Assembly (NCBI RefSeq): GCF_004168585.1
Contig: NZ_PGVH01000043.1
Coordinates: 1 to 64,000 of the forward strand
Source: Shewanella sp. OPT22
Lineage (GTDB): Bacteria; Pseudomonadota; Gammaproteobacteria; Enterobacterales; Shewanellaceae
Direction of reading: 5' to 3'
Length of the DNA stretch: 64,000 bases
Under the pieces are notes generated by a model, which was not told the origin of the DNA, ran no database searches, and saw only the letters and a program-made list of their open reading frames with translations. Positions 42,333-51,791 of this stretch are shown piece after piece (the first letter of the stretch is position 1; every line of letters starts with the position of its first letter). The position numbers were made by a program, and so were the translations under genes.

Positions 42333-43772
42333 TTAGTGTTCAATTTTTGTTAAGTCACAATCTTCAAGAGGAATGGTTTTAGTCTTTTTGATTAACCTAT
42401 AACCGATAATCAAACCGATAAAAGTAAACACTCCTAAATAGGTCGCTAAAAATTTTTCAATTCCCATCGAACCAGAAGTTAAGGATTCGTACTCTTGGCC
42501 AAAAATAATCATTAAAATTAAAATCATGGCGATTATCGGGGCAATAGGAAACCACTTGGAACGATATGGGAGTTCATTTAGGTCTCTATTCTGTGCATAA
42601 AAGGCATTTCTGAAGCGATAATGACTTAATGCAATGCCAAACCAAGCAATAAAACCAGAAAGGGATGATATATTTACGAGCCAAATAAAGACGGTTCCAT
42701 TTCCCAATAAAGAAGTCAAAAAGAACAAACTTCCAATTGCAGCAGTGATGATTAGTGCCGCTATAGGTAACCCTCTTTTATTTACATATTCCAGTGTTTT
42801 TGGGGCGTGGTTTGATTTAGCCAGATTCCACATTATTCTTGTTGCTGAGTACATACTCGCATTAGCGGCTGATAAAATGGCAACTAATACTACAACATTC
42901 ATTATGGTTGCCGCAGATGCAAACCCTGCATTACTCAATATTTGTGTGAAGGGGCTGGTCGTCGAATCTGAATTGCTGCTAATTAAAGTCGGACTGTTGA
43001 ATGGGATCAAAAAACTGATGACACCAATGGCAAGTACGTAAAAGATGAATAAGCGCCAGAAAGTCTTTTTTACGGCTAAAGGAATCGCTTTTTGTGGTTC
43101 ACGTGCTTCACCTGCTGCAACACCAACGAGTTCTGTTCCTTGAAACGAAAAACCCGCAACAAGAAAAACAGCCATAAACCCGGTAAATCCGTGATGAAAA
43201 GGCCCACCAGAAATTTGCCAGTTTTGGAACCCAACGGCTTCTTTAGTGCCAATCAGTCCTAAAATTGCGAGCGTACCCACAACAATAAAAATAACGACTG
43301 CTGAGACCTTAACAAAAGATAGCCAGTATTCGGTTTCTCCATATACGTGAACTGCAAACATATTGAGAGCAAATATGGCTACAAAAAAAATAACACTCCA
43401 AATGATGGTATTAACGCCTGGATACCAAAACTGCATGACGAGAGATGCAGCTGTTATTTCCGCAGCAATGGTGATTGCCCAACTAAACCAGTAATTCCAT
43501 CCCATGGCAAAACCAAACTCTGGGCTAACGTATTTTGTTGAATACTCACAGAAAGAACCTGTAGTCGGTCTAAATGCAGCCATTTCACCAAGGCTCGACA
43601 TCAAAAAATAGACCATGATTGCTATCAATACGTACGCAAGGAGTGCTCCAGCTGGACCTGCAATTGCAATCGAACTACCACTGGCTAGAAAGAGGCCTGT
43701 ACCAATCGATCCACCAAGAGCAATCATGATGAGATGGCGGGGGAGCAGGTTTCTTTTTAAGGTATTTGACAT
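42333..43772 (-). CDS. Amino acid permease of the APC family (LysP-like)
   Basis: A 479-aa, 12-helix transporter. The first helix LPRHLIMIALGGSIGTGLFLASGSSIAIAGP is the AAT-family signature. Sequence features such as GWNYWFSWAITIAAEITAASLVMQFWYPGV, FSFQGTELVGVAAGEAREPQKAIP and WLVNISSLSGFIAWFGIALSHYRFR are closest in my reading to the lysine permease LysP. Lysine as substrate is an inference; other basic or neutral amino acids remain possible. Convergent with the PaaK-like gene. Confidence 0.88.
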   Translation of the reverse strand: MSNTLKRNLLPRHLIMIALGGSIGTGLFLASGSSIAIAGPAGALLAYVLIAIMVYFLMSSLGEMAAFRPTTGSFCEYSTKYVSPEFGFAMGWNYWFSWAITIAAEITAASLVMQFWYPGVNTIIWSVIFFVAIFALNMFAVHVYGETEYWLSFVKVSAVVIFIVVGTLAILGLIGTKEAVGFQNWQISGGPFHHGFTGFMAVFLVAGFSFQGTELVGVAAGEAREPQKAIPLAVKKTFWRLFIFYVLAIGVISFLIPFNSPTLISSNSDSTTSPFTQILSNAGFASAATIMNVVVLVAILSAANASMYSATRIMWNLAKSNHAPKTLEYVNKRGLPIAALIITAAIGSLFFLTSLLGNGTVFIWLVNISSLSGFIAWFGIALSHYRFRNAFYAQNRDLNELPYRSKWFPIAPIIAMILILMIIFGQEYESLTSGSMGIEKFLATYLGVFTFIGLIIGYRLIKKTKTIPLEDCDLTKIEH

Positions 43773-43937
43773 AGAAAAATAAACTTAAAGTACAGTGTAA
43801 GTTAAACGTATTTTCTATTATAGTTGCTAGATGTGTGCTGAATGAGTGAATAAAAATATATTTTAAACTGTATAAATATATATTTATTCAAAAGTGAACT
43901 GGTGTTGTTTTTGTTTGAATCTACTGGAAATTAAAGG

Positions 43938-44132
43938 CTATACGGCAATAGCTAAATCATAATTCAGATTACCTTCTGAATTTTTAATCATTTTAGCGGC
44001 ATAACAAACGCACTTTCCACACTGCGAACCTAAATCAAGGTTTTTCCTTAAATCACGGACACTTTCTGCTCCAGCGTCAATTGCTTGTTGAATATCTTTT
44101 TCTTTGATTCCGTGACAAATACAAACGTACAT
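43938..44132 (-). CDS. bfd: Bacterioferritin-associated ferredoxin
   Basis: A 64-aa [2Fe-2S] protein. The four ligands Cys4, Cys6, Cys38 and Cys41 lie in MYVCICHGIKEKDI and GSQCGKCVC, the Bfd pattern. It passes electrons to bacterioferritin to release stored iron when iron is short. A Fur box lies upstream (44177-44191), consistent with iron-limited expression. No bacterioferritin gene is in the window. Confidence 0.95.
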   Translation of the reverse strand: MYVCICHGIKEKDIQQAIDAGAESVRDLRKNLDLGSQCGKCVCYAAKMIKNSEGNLNYDLAIAV

Positions 44133-44176
44133 ATTTAATTGTGCTTAATAATCATTTTTAGAAAGACTACTACAAA

Positions 44177-44191
44177 TGATAATGATTATCA
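44177..44191 (-). promoter_or_regulatory. Fur box upstream of bfd
   Basis: TGATAATGATTATCA, embedded in AAATGATAATGATTATCAAA, matches 14-15 core positions of the GATAATGATAATCATTATC Fur consensus, as overlapping inverted hexamers. It is 45 bp upstream of the bfd start. Confidence 0.82.
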
Positions 44192-44236
44192 AACACAGTG
44201 CGGCGTTCAAGCCTATAAAAAAATAGGCTTCAATAT

Positions 44237-45289
44237 TTAAAATGGTAACGGCTTTATCTTTTCAAGACTCTGCGTAGTTAAAAAGCGATCAAAATCCTCT
44301 GCTAGACGCTCAGTTTCTTGTAATACCGTTTTCCAATATTTAATTCGTGCTTGAGGTTCAAGTGCCTTGAAATCATTTCGATCAGGTATTTTTGAGTAGG
44401 GCAATGAGGCAATAAATTCATCAGAAGGTACAAGCATAACGACATTGTCGTAATTATTTGGTGAAACCGAACGCTTTAAGCTCTTATCAAACCAACCCGC
44501 TTTAGGGTGTTTATTGAAATGAGGGTACAGAGTTAACCCATCATTTGGTTTTATTGTTATGTCAAAGTGGTAATCAAGAATGCCACCGTCACGATACATT
44601 CCGTCAGGGGCCTCGGGGATATCTTTGATGCCTTGCATAACTAATGGGATTGAACCTGATGCGAGGAGGGCGCTTTTTAAATTTATACTAGTTAAATTGA
44701 TATAGGAGGAATCAAATTCACATGGGTCTTTAATGATTAACTTGCTGTTGGCAGGTCTAAAAACAAATCGCTCATATTGGTTTCTTAAATGCTTTCTGTT
44801 TATTCTGTTTAGCAAATAGCTCTTAGATAACCCGATAAGCTGAGCAAGTTTATGTTCTGACTCCAAAATGCCATTTGTTTTATTAACTAAAAAATGTGCT
44901 TTGAATACAGGATTGTCAATAATTTCAGATACACCATTATCTCCAAGCATATAATCCAATAACTCAACAGCTTTTTGGGTTATTTCCTGTGGTTGAGCAT
45001 TTTTTGAATAGACCGTTTCAGAATATGATTTGGCCATTCTGGAAATAGCAGCAACTGGATCCTTTTGCGTAAAACAAGCACTTCGGAATGCACCCGCAGA
45101 TGAACCTAAAAGATTGAGTTCGTCCTTTCGCTCACTAAAAAACTCACCAAATAAATACTTATCTAGACCGAATAAAGAGAACCACTTTGGGCCTCCACTG
45201 GCACCAAGAAAATTTGTAAAAAGATTCTGATTAAAACCTTGTTGGTGGATGCTCTTAAATGCATTATTGCCTGCGTAGATATTTAACAT
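44237..45289 (-). CDS. Patatin-like phospholipase
   Basis: A 350-aa protein with the patatin Ser-Asp dyad. The oxyanion loop is GASGGPKW (29-36), the nucleophile elbow is G-S-S-A-G (Ser64, LNLLGSSAGAFRS) and the acid is in MYRDGGILDYHFD (D-G-G). No signal peptide, so cytoplasmic. Patatins hydrolyse acyl esters of phospholipids; the substrate here is unknown. Monocistronic; 84 bp upstream of it lie before the divergent orphan gene at 45418. Confidence 0.88.
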   Translation of the reverse strand: MLNIYAGNNAFKSIHQQGFNQNLFTNFLGASGGPKWFSLFGLDKYLFGEFFSERKDELNLLGSSAGAFRSACFTQKDPVAAISRMAKSYSETVYSKNAQPQEITQKAVELLDYMLGDNGVSEIIDNPVFKAHFLVNKTNGILESEHKLAQLIGLSKSYLLNRINRKHLRNQYERFVFRPANSKLIIKDPCEFDSSYINLTSINLKSALLASGSIPLVMQGIKDIPEAPDGMYRDGGILDYHFDITIKPNDGLTLYPHFNKHPKAGWFDKSLKRSVSPNNYDNVVMLVPSDEFIASLPYSKIPDRNDFKALEPQARIKYWKTVLQETERLAEDFDRFLTTQSLEKIKPLPF

Positions 45290-45417
45290 TTATTCTCTTT
45301 ATTATGTACATGAAATACTTGAACAGTTATCTCACATCTTAGTTAAATGGAATGTCATTCAGTAAATTTTAAGGTTGTTCAGGTTAAAGTGTCAAAAAAT
45401 CTTAAAGTCTCAATATT

Positions 45418-46209
45418 ATGTCTGTAAGTGAAGTAAATTTATCACTGTCCACCGTAGAGAGTGCAACATTTGATTCTAATAAAGTTGAATCAGCGTTGCC
45501 TGTTATAGGCTTTCCAAATAGTCCAAAAACGTTTCAGGTTAAAATTGCCTCTCAAAAATCCAAAAAAACAGATTTTAGTTGGTACAGTCTATCAAAAGTC
45601 AGAGGGCGCTGGGATAGAATCGATGAGCGCAACGGGGTTGTCGATAGCTCCGCTAGAACGGGTAGGAGACATGTAGATAGTGTATCCACAGGGCGACCAG
45701 TGATATTACCAGTGACTCAGAAGTGTGATATCAGTTATAGAAGTGCCGAAGAGTTAGGTATTTCAGAAGAACAAAGACAGGAGATGTTGCAACAAGATCA
45801 ACAGTATATAATTGAACAGAGAGACGTCGATTTAACCGGTGAGAAAGTTGAACTAGAATTTAGCACAACCAGAAATAGTGAACACCATTCATTCAAAACG
45901 GTTCCAATGGATAGAATATCTTTTCAAACGACAAGATTAGGTCAGTTATGTGGCAGGAATGAAGTATCAATAAAAGTGATGCAGGAAAGTATAAATTTGG
46001 GAGCTGATACTTTGGATAATGAACCTTTAGAAGTTGATCGTCAGAAAATGCATAAAGGTCTATCCGGGTATGGTCGATATTGCATTGGGTGGTTTAAGGT
46101 AGCAATTTCTGGTGAAAAAATATGGATGGTTTCTAACTCTTCACCTAGAACTGATTTTATTAAAAGCGCTTATCAAACCGACAATACACTAATGGTTAAT
46201 TTAGCCTAA
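45418..46209 (+). CDS. Orphan protein of unknown function
   Basis: A 263-aa protein I cannot place. It has no signal peptide or membrane segment, is rich in Ser, Gln and charged residues, and contains a central Gln/Glu-rich helix (GISEEQRQEMLQQDQQYIIEQRD) that may form a coiled coil. The C-terminal region (SGYGRYCIGWFKVAISGEKIWMVSNSS) looks folded. No clear ribosome binding site precedes ATG 45418. The followed stem TCCCGTTAT / ATAACGGGA suggests a terminator, so it is probably a real transcription unit, perhaps lineage-specific. Confidence 0.7.
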   Translation: MSVSEVNLSLSTVESATFDSNKVESALPVIGFPNSPKTFQVKIASQKSKKTDFSWYSLSKVRGRWDRIDERNGVVDSSARTGRRHVDSVSTGRPVILPVTQKCDISYRSAEELGISEEQRQEMLQQDQQYIIEQRDVDLTGEKVELEFSTTRNSEHHSFKTVPMDRISFQTTRLGQLCGRNEVSIKVMQESINLGADTLDNEPLEVDRQKMHKGLSGYGRYCIGWFKVAISGEKIWMVSNSSPRTDFIKSAYQTDNTLMVNLA

Positions 46210-46214
46210 GCTGA

Positions 46215-46251
46215 TCCCGTTATCATATTTTTCGGCAATTTAATAACGGGA
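46215..46251 (+). terminator. Terminator-like hairpin after the orphan gene
   Basis: TCCCGTTAT and ATAACGGGA pair across a loop of about 19 nt; a long T-run lies about 10 bases beyond, at 46261-46268. Confidence 0.55.
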
Positions 46252-46272
46252 ACGAGGCTATTTTTTTTTGGG

Positions 46273-46815
46273 CTAGTTTTTACAGTTTTCTAGTAAAACT
46301 GTAAAAAATGATTTCCCCTTTTTTTCAGCAAACGCCATATTCCTTTCTGGAATTGATTCAGGTTCACTATAGTTTTCTAACGCTCTTTCAATGCTCGCTT
46401 CTCTGATAATGTGAAGCGTTGGATACGGTGAGCGATTGGTATAGTTTGTAGGAGAATCATAATCTTCTCCATCAAATAAATATTCAGGGTGAAAACTCGC
46501 TATTTGATATTTACCTTCATAACCTAATTCAAAAATTAAGTCTTCCGCTAAAGCTACCGCATCAAGATATCGATTAAAGTCGTTAAACCCGTTGGGTAAA
46601 ATGACTAAAGTCGTTTCTGTACCATCATGATTATCAAGGTATTGATACTCACTGATTAAAGCGTCAACAATTTTTGTCAATTTCGATCCTTCAATGACTG
46701 AATATCGAATTGTATCTTTTTCAACTTCCGGACGAGCAAAAGGACAGATGTTGTATTTCATAATGACATCTTTAACCCATCTCGCCGTGTGGCATATTAG
46801 TTCTGGTTGATTCAT
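46273..46815 (-). CDS. DUF1415 family protein
   Basis: A 180-aa protein matching DUF1415: ARWVKDVIMKYNICPFARPEVEKDTIRY at the start, LVILPNGFNDFNRYLDAVALAEDL, then YQIASFHPEYLFDGEDYDSPTNYTNRSPYPTLHIIREASIE. Widespread conserved cytoplasmic protein of unknown function. It lies 5 bp downstream of the DUF2797 gene and is probably co-transcribed. Confidence 0.9.
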   Translation of the reverse strand: MNQPELICHTARWVKDVIMKYNICPFARPEVEKDTIRYSVIEGSKLTKIVDALISEYQYLDNHDGTETTLVILPNGFNDFNRYLDAVALAEDLIFELGYEGKYQIASFHPEYLFDGEDYDSPTNYTNRSPYPTLHIIREASIERALENYSEPESIPERNMAFAEKKGKSFFTVLLENCKN

Positions 46816-46820
46816 ATGGA

Positions 46821-47678
46821 TTACACTAACGCCAATTGTTCGTTGCTGTCGGCTAACGGATTCACTTCTACATCTACTTCATACGATGAAAATTTACGGA
46901 TATTAATTACGCCAGTATCAAAGATAAGGTATTGACCTTTGATACCTTTGAGAGTGCCGATAACTTCTGGCGTTTTGTCAAAGTTGAATGATTTCACTTT
47001 TTTTGGAAATTCCAAAATAGGGAAATTAATTGATTGAATATCTTCATCTAAACGTTCAATTTTGTAATCGCCATTCTCCATCAGTAACTCATTCAAGCGA
47101 TCTTCAATTTGAGGGATTAATTCCGAAGCAACAGCTTTGAGGTCTTGGTTTTCATTGTGACCCTTTAGCATGGCTTGCCAATGTGTTTTATCATTCACGA
47201 GTTTTGCTAACTCAACTTCAACTAGACCACTTAATTGACGTGTAGATACTCGGAAAATCAGTAATCCTTGAGTCGCACCTTGATCAATCCAACGGGTTGG
47301 AATTTGACTATGGCGAGTAATGCCCACTTTGATTCCTGATGTGTTCGATAAATAGACATAGTGTGGCACAAAGCAATGCGTTTGAGCCCATTCAGGCTCA
47401 CGACATGTACCTTCAGAGAAATGACAAGTTTCAGGTTTCATTATGCACAAATCGCAGCTGGCTAATTTTTGCATACAAACATAGCAATGGCCTTGTGAGT
47501 AACTTTTTTTGGTCTTCTTACCACAATTACTGCAAAGTATTTTACCAGAGTGAGTTAATTTGATTGTTTGGCCAATTAATTCATTAAGCGCCAATTTTTC
47601 ATCGCCAACTTTTAGTTGATACTGAGCCACACTTGCATCGTCTAACGATGCCGCCATTTTTGAGAGCGTTCCAAACAT
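46821..47678 (-). CDS. DUF2797 family protein
   Basis: A 285-aa protein. Two cysteine clusters near the N-terminus (LCSNCGKKTKKSYSQGHCYVCMQKLASCDLC and CHFSEGTCREPEW) look like zinc-binding knuckles. They are followed by HCFVPHYVYLSNTSGIKVGITRHSQIPTRWIDQGATQGL, a segment with GIY-YIG-like character (YVYL...KVGIT), then a mostly helical C-terminus. I start at ATG 47678 (MFGTLSKM), which fits the family; 22 more residues upstream are possible. Function unknown, a nucleic-acid role is suggested by the motif. Confidence 0.88.
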   Translation of the reverse strand: MFGTLSKMAASLDDASVAQYQLKVGDEKLALNELIGQTIKLTHSGKILCSNCGKKTKKSYSQGHCYVCMQKLASCDLCIMKPETCHFSEGTCREPEWAQTHCFVPHYVYLSNTSGIKVGITRHSQIPTRWIDQGATQGLLIFRVSTRQLSGLVEVELAKLVNDKTHWQAMLKGHNENQDLKAVASELIPQIEDRLNELLMENGDYKIERLDEDIQSINFPILEFPKKVKSFNFDKTPEVIGTLKGIKGQYLIFDTGVINIRKFSSYEVDVEVNPLADSNEQLALV

Positions 47679-47835
47679 AGTTTTGCGTTCCACACCTGAA
47701 CGTAATTCAGATTTAATTATTAATTGTTTTAGGCATAATATCATTTTTATTCTATGAGACCTTAGCCTTATTAATTGAAAATTGTATACAAAAAGGTAAC
47801 AATTACGGCTTACTTCAATTTGTGGAATTTTAACA

Positions 47836-48717
47836 TTGCTTGCTAACTTATTATTACTCTTAACAGCGGCACTTTGGGGCTTTGGCTTTATTGCTCAAGT
47901 TTTGGGAATGGAACACCTTCAACCCTACGCATTTAACGGATACCGTTTCTTAGTTGGTGCGGTTAGCTTACTGCCTCTAATCTATTACTTTCATAAGAAA
48001 AAACAGTTGAAATTTGGTGAGAGTAAATCTCTTATCATTGGTTCTGTTGCAATGGGAGTTGTTCTATTTATTGCGGCCTCGTTGCAGCAAGTGGGATTGT
48101 TATATACCACCGCTGCCAATGCAGGTTTTATTACTGGATTGTACATCGTTATTGTTCCAATTATAGGTCTGTTAATTAAGCATAAAACCGGAATGAATAC
48201 TTGGGTTGGCTGTTTATTGGCGGTTATTGGTCTGTTCTACTTGAGCATTAAAGATGATTTTACGATTGGGTATGGTGACACTCTGCAGTTAATCGGTGCT
48301 TGTTTTTGGGCATTACACATTTTGATTATCGACCATTACAGTGAAAAACACTCACCGTTAATTTTGGCTTTTGTGCAATTTTTAATTTGTGGCATTTTAA
48401 GTTTAGGTGTTTCTGGATTCATTGAGACTACTGAAGTTGCAGATATTTTTGCTGCAAGTGGTGCATTACTCTATGGCGGTTTAGTGTCTGTCGGTATTGC
48501 TTATACCTTACAGATCATTGCGCAGAAAAAGGCACATCCAGCACATGCGGCGATTATTTTAAGTCTTGAAGCTGTGTTTGCAGCAATAGGTGGGATGTTG
48601 ATACTGAATCAACACTTAGCCGAGCGAGAGCTTATGGGTTGTAGTTTGATGTTAGCTGGGATGTTGGTGTCGCAAATACCTTTAAAGCCATTCAAAAAAT
48701 CGACATCAACAGCTTAG
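47836..48717 (+). CDS. DMT-superfamily transporter (EamA domains)
   Basis: A 293-aa, ten-helix transporter. It starts at TTG 47836, since LANLLLLLTAALWGFGFIAQVLGMEHLQPYAFNGYRFLVG is the usual EamA N-terminus. Two EamA repeats (about 1-135 and 150-285); the second has LSLEAVFAAIGGMLILNQHLAERELMG, the family's diagnostic segment. Such carriers export metabolites or amino acids; substrate unknown. Confidence 0.9.
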   Translation: MLANLLLLLTAALWGFGFIAQVLGMEHLQPYAFNGYRFLVGAVSLLPLIYYFHKKKQLKFGESKSLIIGSVAMGVVLFIAASLQQVGLLYTTAANAGFITGLYIVIVPIIGLLIKHKTGMNTWVGCLLAVIGLFYLSIKDDFTIGYGDTLQLIGACFWALHILIIDHYSEKHSPLILAFVQFLICGILSLGVSGFIETTEVADIFAASGALLYGGLVSVGIAYTLQIIAQKKAHPAHAAIILSLEAVFAAIGGMLILNQHLAERELMGCSLMLAGMLVSQIPLKPFKKSTSTA

Positions 48718-48982
48718 AGACCGTTCTTAATGAACTATTTCGATTGGCTGTTGTAGATTTTTTGTTTATTCGAGGCGACGAATGTGAAGTGTAGTTACTC
48801 TACATATGCCTTCGGCAACACAGAATAAACGAAAAATATACACAGCCTTCCGGGTTACGCTTAAAATGGGCAAACTCTTTGTTACTTATCGCTCGTTTAG
48901 CCCACTAAACTTCCTTCATCGTGCCTCGATTTTGCCAATTTTAGACTGTATCCAATCGAAATGACTCATTGAGAACGGCCTC
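48717..48982. repeat. Structured inverted-repeat element (about 265 bp)
   Basis: Arms of about 31 bp at 48717-48747 and 48952-48982 are reverse complements with five mismatches (for example CCGTTCTTAATGA / TCATTGAGAACGG, and TTCGATTGG / CCAATCGAA). Inside, ATTTTTTGTTTATTC (48757-48771) pairs with a GAATAAACGAAAAAT-like segment (48825-48838). It begins at the stop of the EamA gene. It carries no gene and looks like a non-autonomous repeat or structured RNA. The remaining 48983-49106 holds the amylase leader with no other structure seen. Confidence 0.7.
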
Positions 48983-49106
48983 TAGTTAATCGCCTGAATA
49001 CGTATGCATTGAATCGACTCTAGTGTTATTGAGATGTTAATTTCCTTTTTAGGTAGACATAGATTTACCGAGGGAATCATCCCATTAATAGTAAGGGTCG
49101 ATAATA

Positions 49107-50495
49107 ATGATAAAAATATCCATTCCAGCAGCGTTGATTGCTGCAGCATCTATCGTAAGTCAAACAGCCAATGCAGAGGCTATTTTGCATGCTTTTAACT
49201 GGGAATACAGTGAAGTTGCAGAGAAAGCCAATGAAATTGCAGAGCTAGGGTACAAAAAAGTTTTAGTTTCCCCTGCTTATAAGTCATCCGGAAACGAGTG
49301 GTGGGCGAGGTATCAACCGCAAGACTATCGAATAATTGATAATCCGCTAGGTAACACCGCAGATTTTAAACATATGGTGAAAGCGCTACAAATGGCTGGT
49401 GTTGAAACTTATGCCGACATCGTTTTCAACCATATGGCTAATGAAGCACACAAACGCAATGATTTAAATTATCCGGGGACTGAAGTACTGCAAAGCTATT
49501 CAAATGAAGGTGTTGATGGATTAGTGTTATTTGGCAATATTAATCAGAATCTCTTTCAAAGTGCTGACTTTAGACCTGCTCAATGTATTTACAACTACAC
49601 GAGTGTATGGGATGTGCAGCATTACCGACTTTGTGGTGCCGCTCCTGATGTTGGGCTGCCTGATCTTGATGAAAACGACTGGGTGATTTCGCAACAAAAA
49701 ACGTATTTAAAAATGCTGAAAGACATTGGAGTAACGGGGTTCCGAGTTGATGCTGCTAAGCACATGACAATCTCACACATCAATAAGGTGTTTACTCAAG
49801 AGATAAAGCAAGGTACACACGTTTTTGGTGAAATTATCACTACAGGCGGCTCTGATAATATTGATTACCAAAACTTTCTTGGACCATATTTACATTACAC
49901 AGATCACAGCGCTTATGATTTTCCGTTATTCAATCAAATGCATAAGGTGCTTCGTTTCGGTGGTTCAATGTCACACCTAGTTGACCCTGGTGCTTATGGG
50001 CAGGCGTTAGATGGAAATCGCTCTATCACATTTTCTGTAACCCATGATGTTCCATTAAATGATGGCTTTAGACATCAGATTTTCAATGAAAAAGATGAAC
50101 AGTTAGCTATGGCTTATGTAATGGGACGAGATGGTGGTGTACCACTGATTTACTCTGATCATAATGAAAGTAGTGATAATGGTCGCTGGCAAGACCTATA
50201 TAAGCGTGATGATATACAAGGCATGCTTAAATTCCACAACGGAACTCAAGGTAGTGGAATGAAAGTATTAAATCATGATGATTGTTTCATACTGTTCAAA
50301 CGAGAACATAAAGGTGTCGTAGGGCTGAACAAATGCGAGCAGGGCAGAGACGTTTGGGTTAATACTGCTGTAGATAACTTATATTGGCATAGAAACTATC
50401 GTGATACCCTTTCTAATGATGTTCAAAATATCAGTTCGCAGTGGCACAAGTTTTATATACCTGGTCGCTCCGCAAGAATGTGGTTAATGGAGTAA
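49107..50495 (+). CDS. Secreted GH13 alpha-amylase, copy 1
   Basis: A 462-aa glycoside hydrolase with a Sec signal peptide (ISIPAALIAAASIVSQTANA). All four conserved regions of family GH13 are present: I DIVFNHM (104-110), II GFRVDAAKHM with nucleophile Asp215, III FGEII with acid/base Glu242, IV VTHDVP with Asp314. The domain starts almost at the mature N-terminus (AILHAFNW), typical of compact marine amylases that hydrolyse starch or glycogen alpha-1,4 links. A paralogue lies at 54035 with an unrelated three-gene group between them. Confidence 0.93.
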   Translation: MIKISIPAALIAAASIVSQTANAEAILHAFNWEYSEVAEKANEIAELGYKKVLVSPAYKSSGNEWWARYQPQDYRIIDNPLGNTADFKHMVKALQMAGVETYADIVFNHMANEAHKRNDLNYPGTEVLQSYSNEGVDGLVLFGNINQNLFQSADFRPAQCIYNYTSVWDVQHYRLCGAAPDVGLPDLDENDWVISQQKTYLKMLKDIGVTGFRVDAAKHMTISHINKVFTQEIKQGTHVFGEIITTGGSDNIDYQNFLGPYLHYTDHSAYDFPLFNQMHKVLRFGGSMSHLVDPGAYGQALDGNRSITFSVTHDVPLNDGFRHQIFNEKDEQLAMAYVMGRDGGVPLIYSDHNESSDNGRWQDLYKRDDIQGMLKFHNGTQGSGMKVLNHDDCFILFKREHKGVVGLNKCEQGRDVWVNTAVDNLYWHRNYRDTLSNDVQNISSQWHKFYIPGRSARMWLME

Positions 50496-50504
50496 TATCC
50501 AATT

Positions 50505-51782
50505 TCAAGATTGAGACAAAATAGACCACTTTTGGTCTATTTTTTTGTTTCTTAATGTCACTAATCCATCAAATTGCAAAAATACAGCTTCACTTTGTGT
50601 TGGTCTGAGAAAAATATGATCATCGACATCTAATTTTGTATTTATTGAGCCATTCACAATTTCTTGGTTGGTACTGGTTCCGAATAGTGGGTTTGCTTGC
50701 AATCCTTTTGGAGACTCATACTTAGCTAACCATTTGCCACCATAAATAAAGTAGGTTCTTTGAGTATTGGGATCCCATAGCGGAATAATCTCTTTAGCGA
50801 ACTCTATGGCTGGAAGTTGCACTCCCTGTATTTTCTTTAATATCGGTGTTGCGATGTAAGCGGCAGGAGCAAACGTGGTCAAACTCGGGATATCGAAGTC
50901 AGTTGGTTTTACAAAACAAGAGCCTGCTGCTAATTCATTGGCAACAGTTTTGTCTTTATGCATTAAAATACTTGGGCTACCGGCACCATTAAAACATAGC
51001 TTCTGATTTTTGTATTCAGGATTAAGTTCGTAGAGTCGATTAATAAAGCTCTTATAAATTGTTTGTGATTCTTCATAGGCTTGCTGAGGAGATTTCACAA
51101 TGCTTGGGATCTTAACAATATGAGGGTCATACCCCATAAAGCCTGCAAAGCTTAAATGCTTTGGGTTTGTCGCAATTATTTTATTTAATGGATCAAGCTG
51201 CTTTGGATGTTGTAAGCCGCCCCTATGCAGACCAACATCAATTTCAATATTAATTTTACAGTGTTGATTTAACGATTTTGCTAGAGCTAGATATTGTTGT
51301 AAGCGTAACTCAGAGTCGATAAGCCATTGCAATTGTTGCTTTGGATTAAACGTAGTTTCACTACTTAATTGGTGATAGAAATTCTCAGCGGCTTTTACCG
51401 GCATAGGTTTGCCGAGTAAAACGTCGCTGTGTGGATAATGTTCTGCAATATGACTTAAGAACGGTTGATGAAACAACATCAGTTTGTTGGTGTTGGTGTT
51501 CTTTAACAAATAATCAAGCAGTTGAGGTGAAGGTACCGATTTAGCGACGATTCGTAAATCGGTGTTCGAATTCATTATTGTCTTTAACTGAGTAATATTG
51601 GCATCGACTTTATCTAAATCGATCAACATTGTTGGAACAAAGTCACCGTGATTCCGTAATTGCTCATTCAGCTTTGAAAAATAGCGATTATGAGGTAGCC
51701 CTTTATCGTCTGGCTTGAGCATAAATCCAGCGATACCCAATGCGGCACCAGCGGTTAGAAACTGTCTTCTTGAGATTGCCAT
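50505..51782 (-). CDS. Tat-exported alanine-racemase-fold PLP enzyme (DSD1/D-threonine-aldolase-like)
   Basis: A 425-aa protein with a twin-arginine leader (MAISRRQFLTAGAALGIAGF). The fold-type III PLP domain begins VPTMLIDLDKVDANI; the PLP Lys is Lys81 in LRIVAKSVPSPQLL. INIEIDVGLHRGGLQ and FAGFMGYDPHI belong to the same barrel, and the C-terminal domain ends in a DHIFLRPTQSEA metal-site-like motif of D-serine dehydratase/D-threonine aldolase relatives. Tat export fits a cofactor enzyme folded before transport. 9 bp downstream of the lactone oxidase gene, so one operon. Confidence 0.85.
   Translation of the reverse strand: MAISRRQFLTAGAALGIAGFMLKPDDKGLPHNRYFSKLNEQLRNHGDFVPTMLIDLDKVDANITQLKTIMNSNTDLRIVAKSVPSPQLLDYLLKNTNTNKLMLFHQPFLSHIAEHYPHSDVLLGKPMPVKAAENFYHQLSSETTFNPKQQLQWLIDSELRLQQYLALAKSLNQHCKINIEIDVGLHRGGLQHPKQLDPLNKIIATNPKHLSFAGFMGYDPHIVKIPSIVKSPQQAYEESQTIYKSFINRLYELNPEYKNQKLCFNGAGSPSILMHKDKTVANELAAGSCFVKPTDFDIPSLTTFAPAAYIATPILKKIQGVQLPAIEFAKEIIPLWDPNTQRTYFIYGGKWLAKYESPKGLQANPLFGTSTNQEIVNGSINTKLDVDDHIFLRPTQSEAVFLQFDGLVTLRNKKIDQKWSILSQS
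50518..50547. terminator. Bidirectional terminator after amylase 1
   Basis: Stem AAAATAGACCA / TGGTCTATTTT with a CTTT loop and a seven-T run on the + strand; overlaps the last codons of the convergent PLP-enzyme gene. Confidence 0.85.
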
Positions 51783-51791
51783 TTTGAGCTC

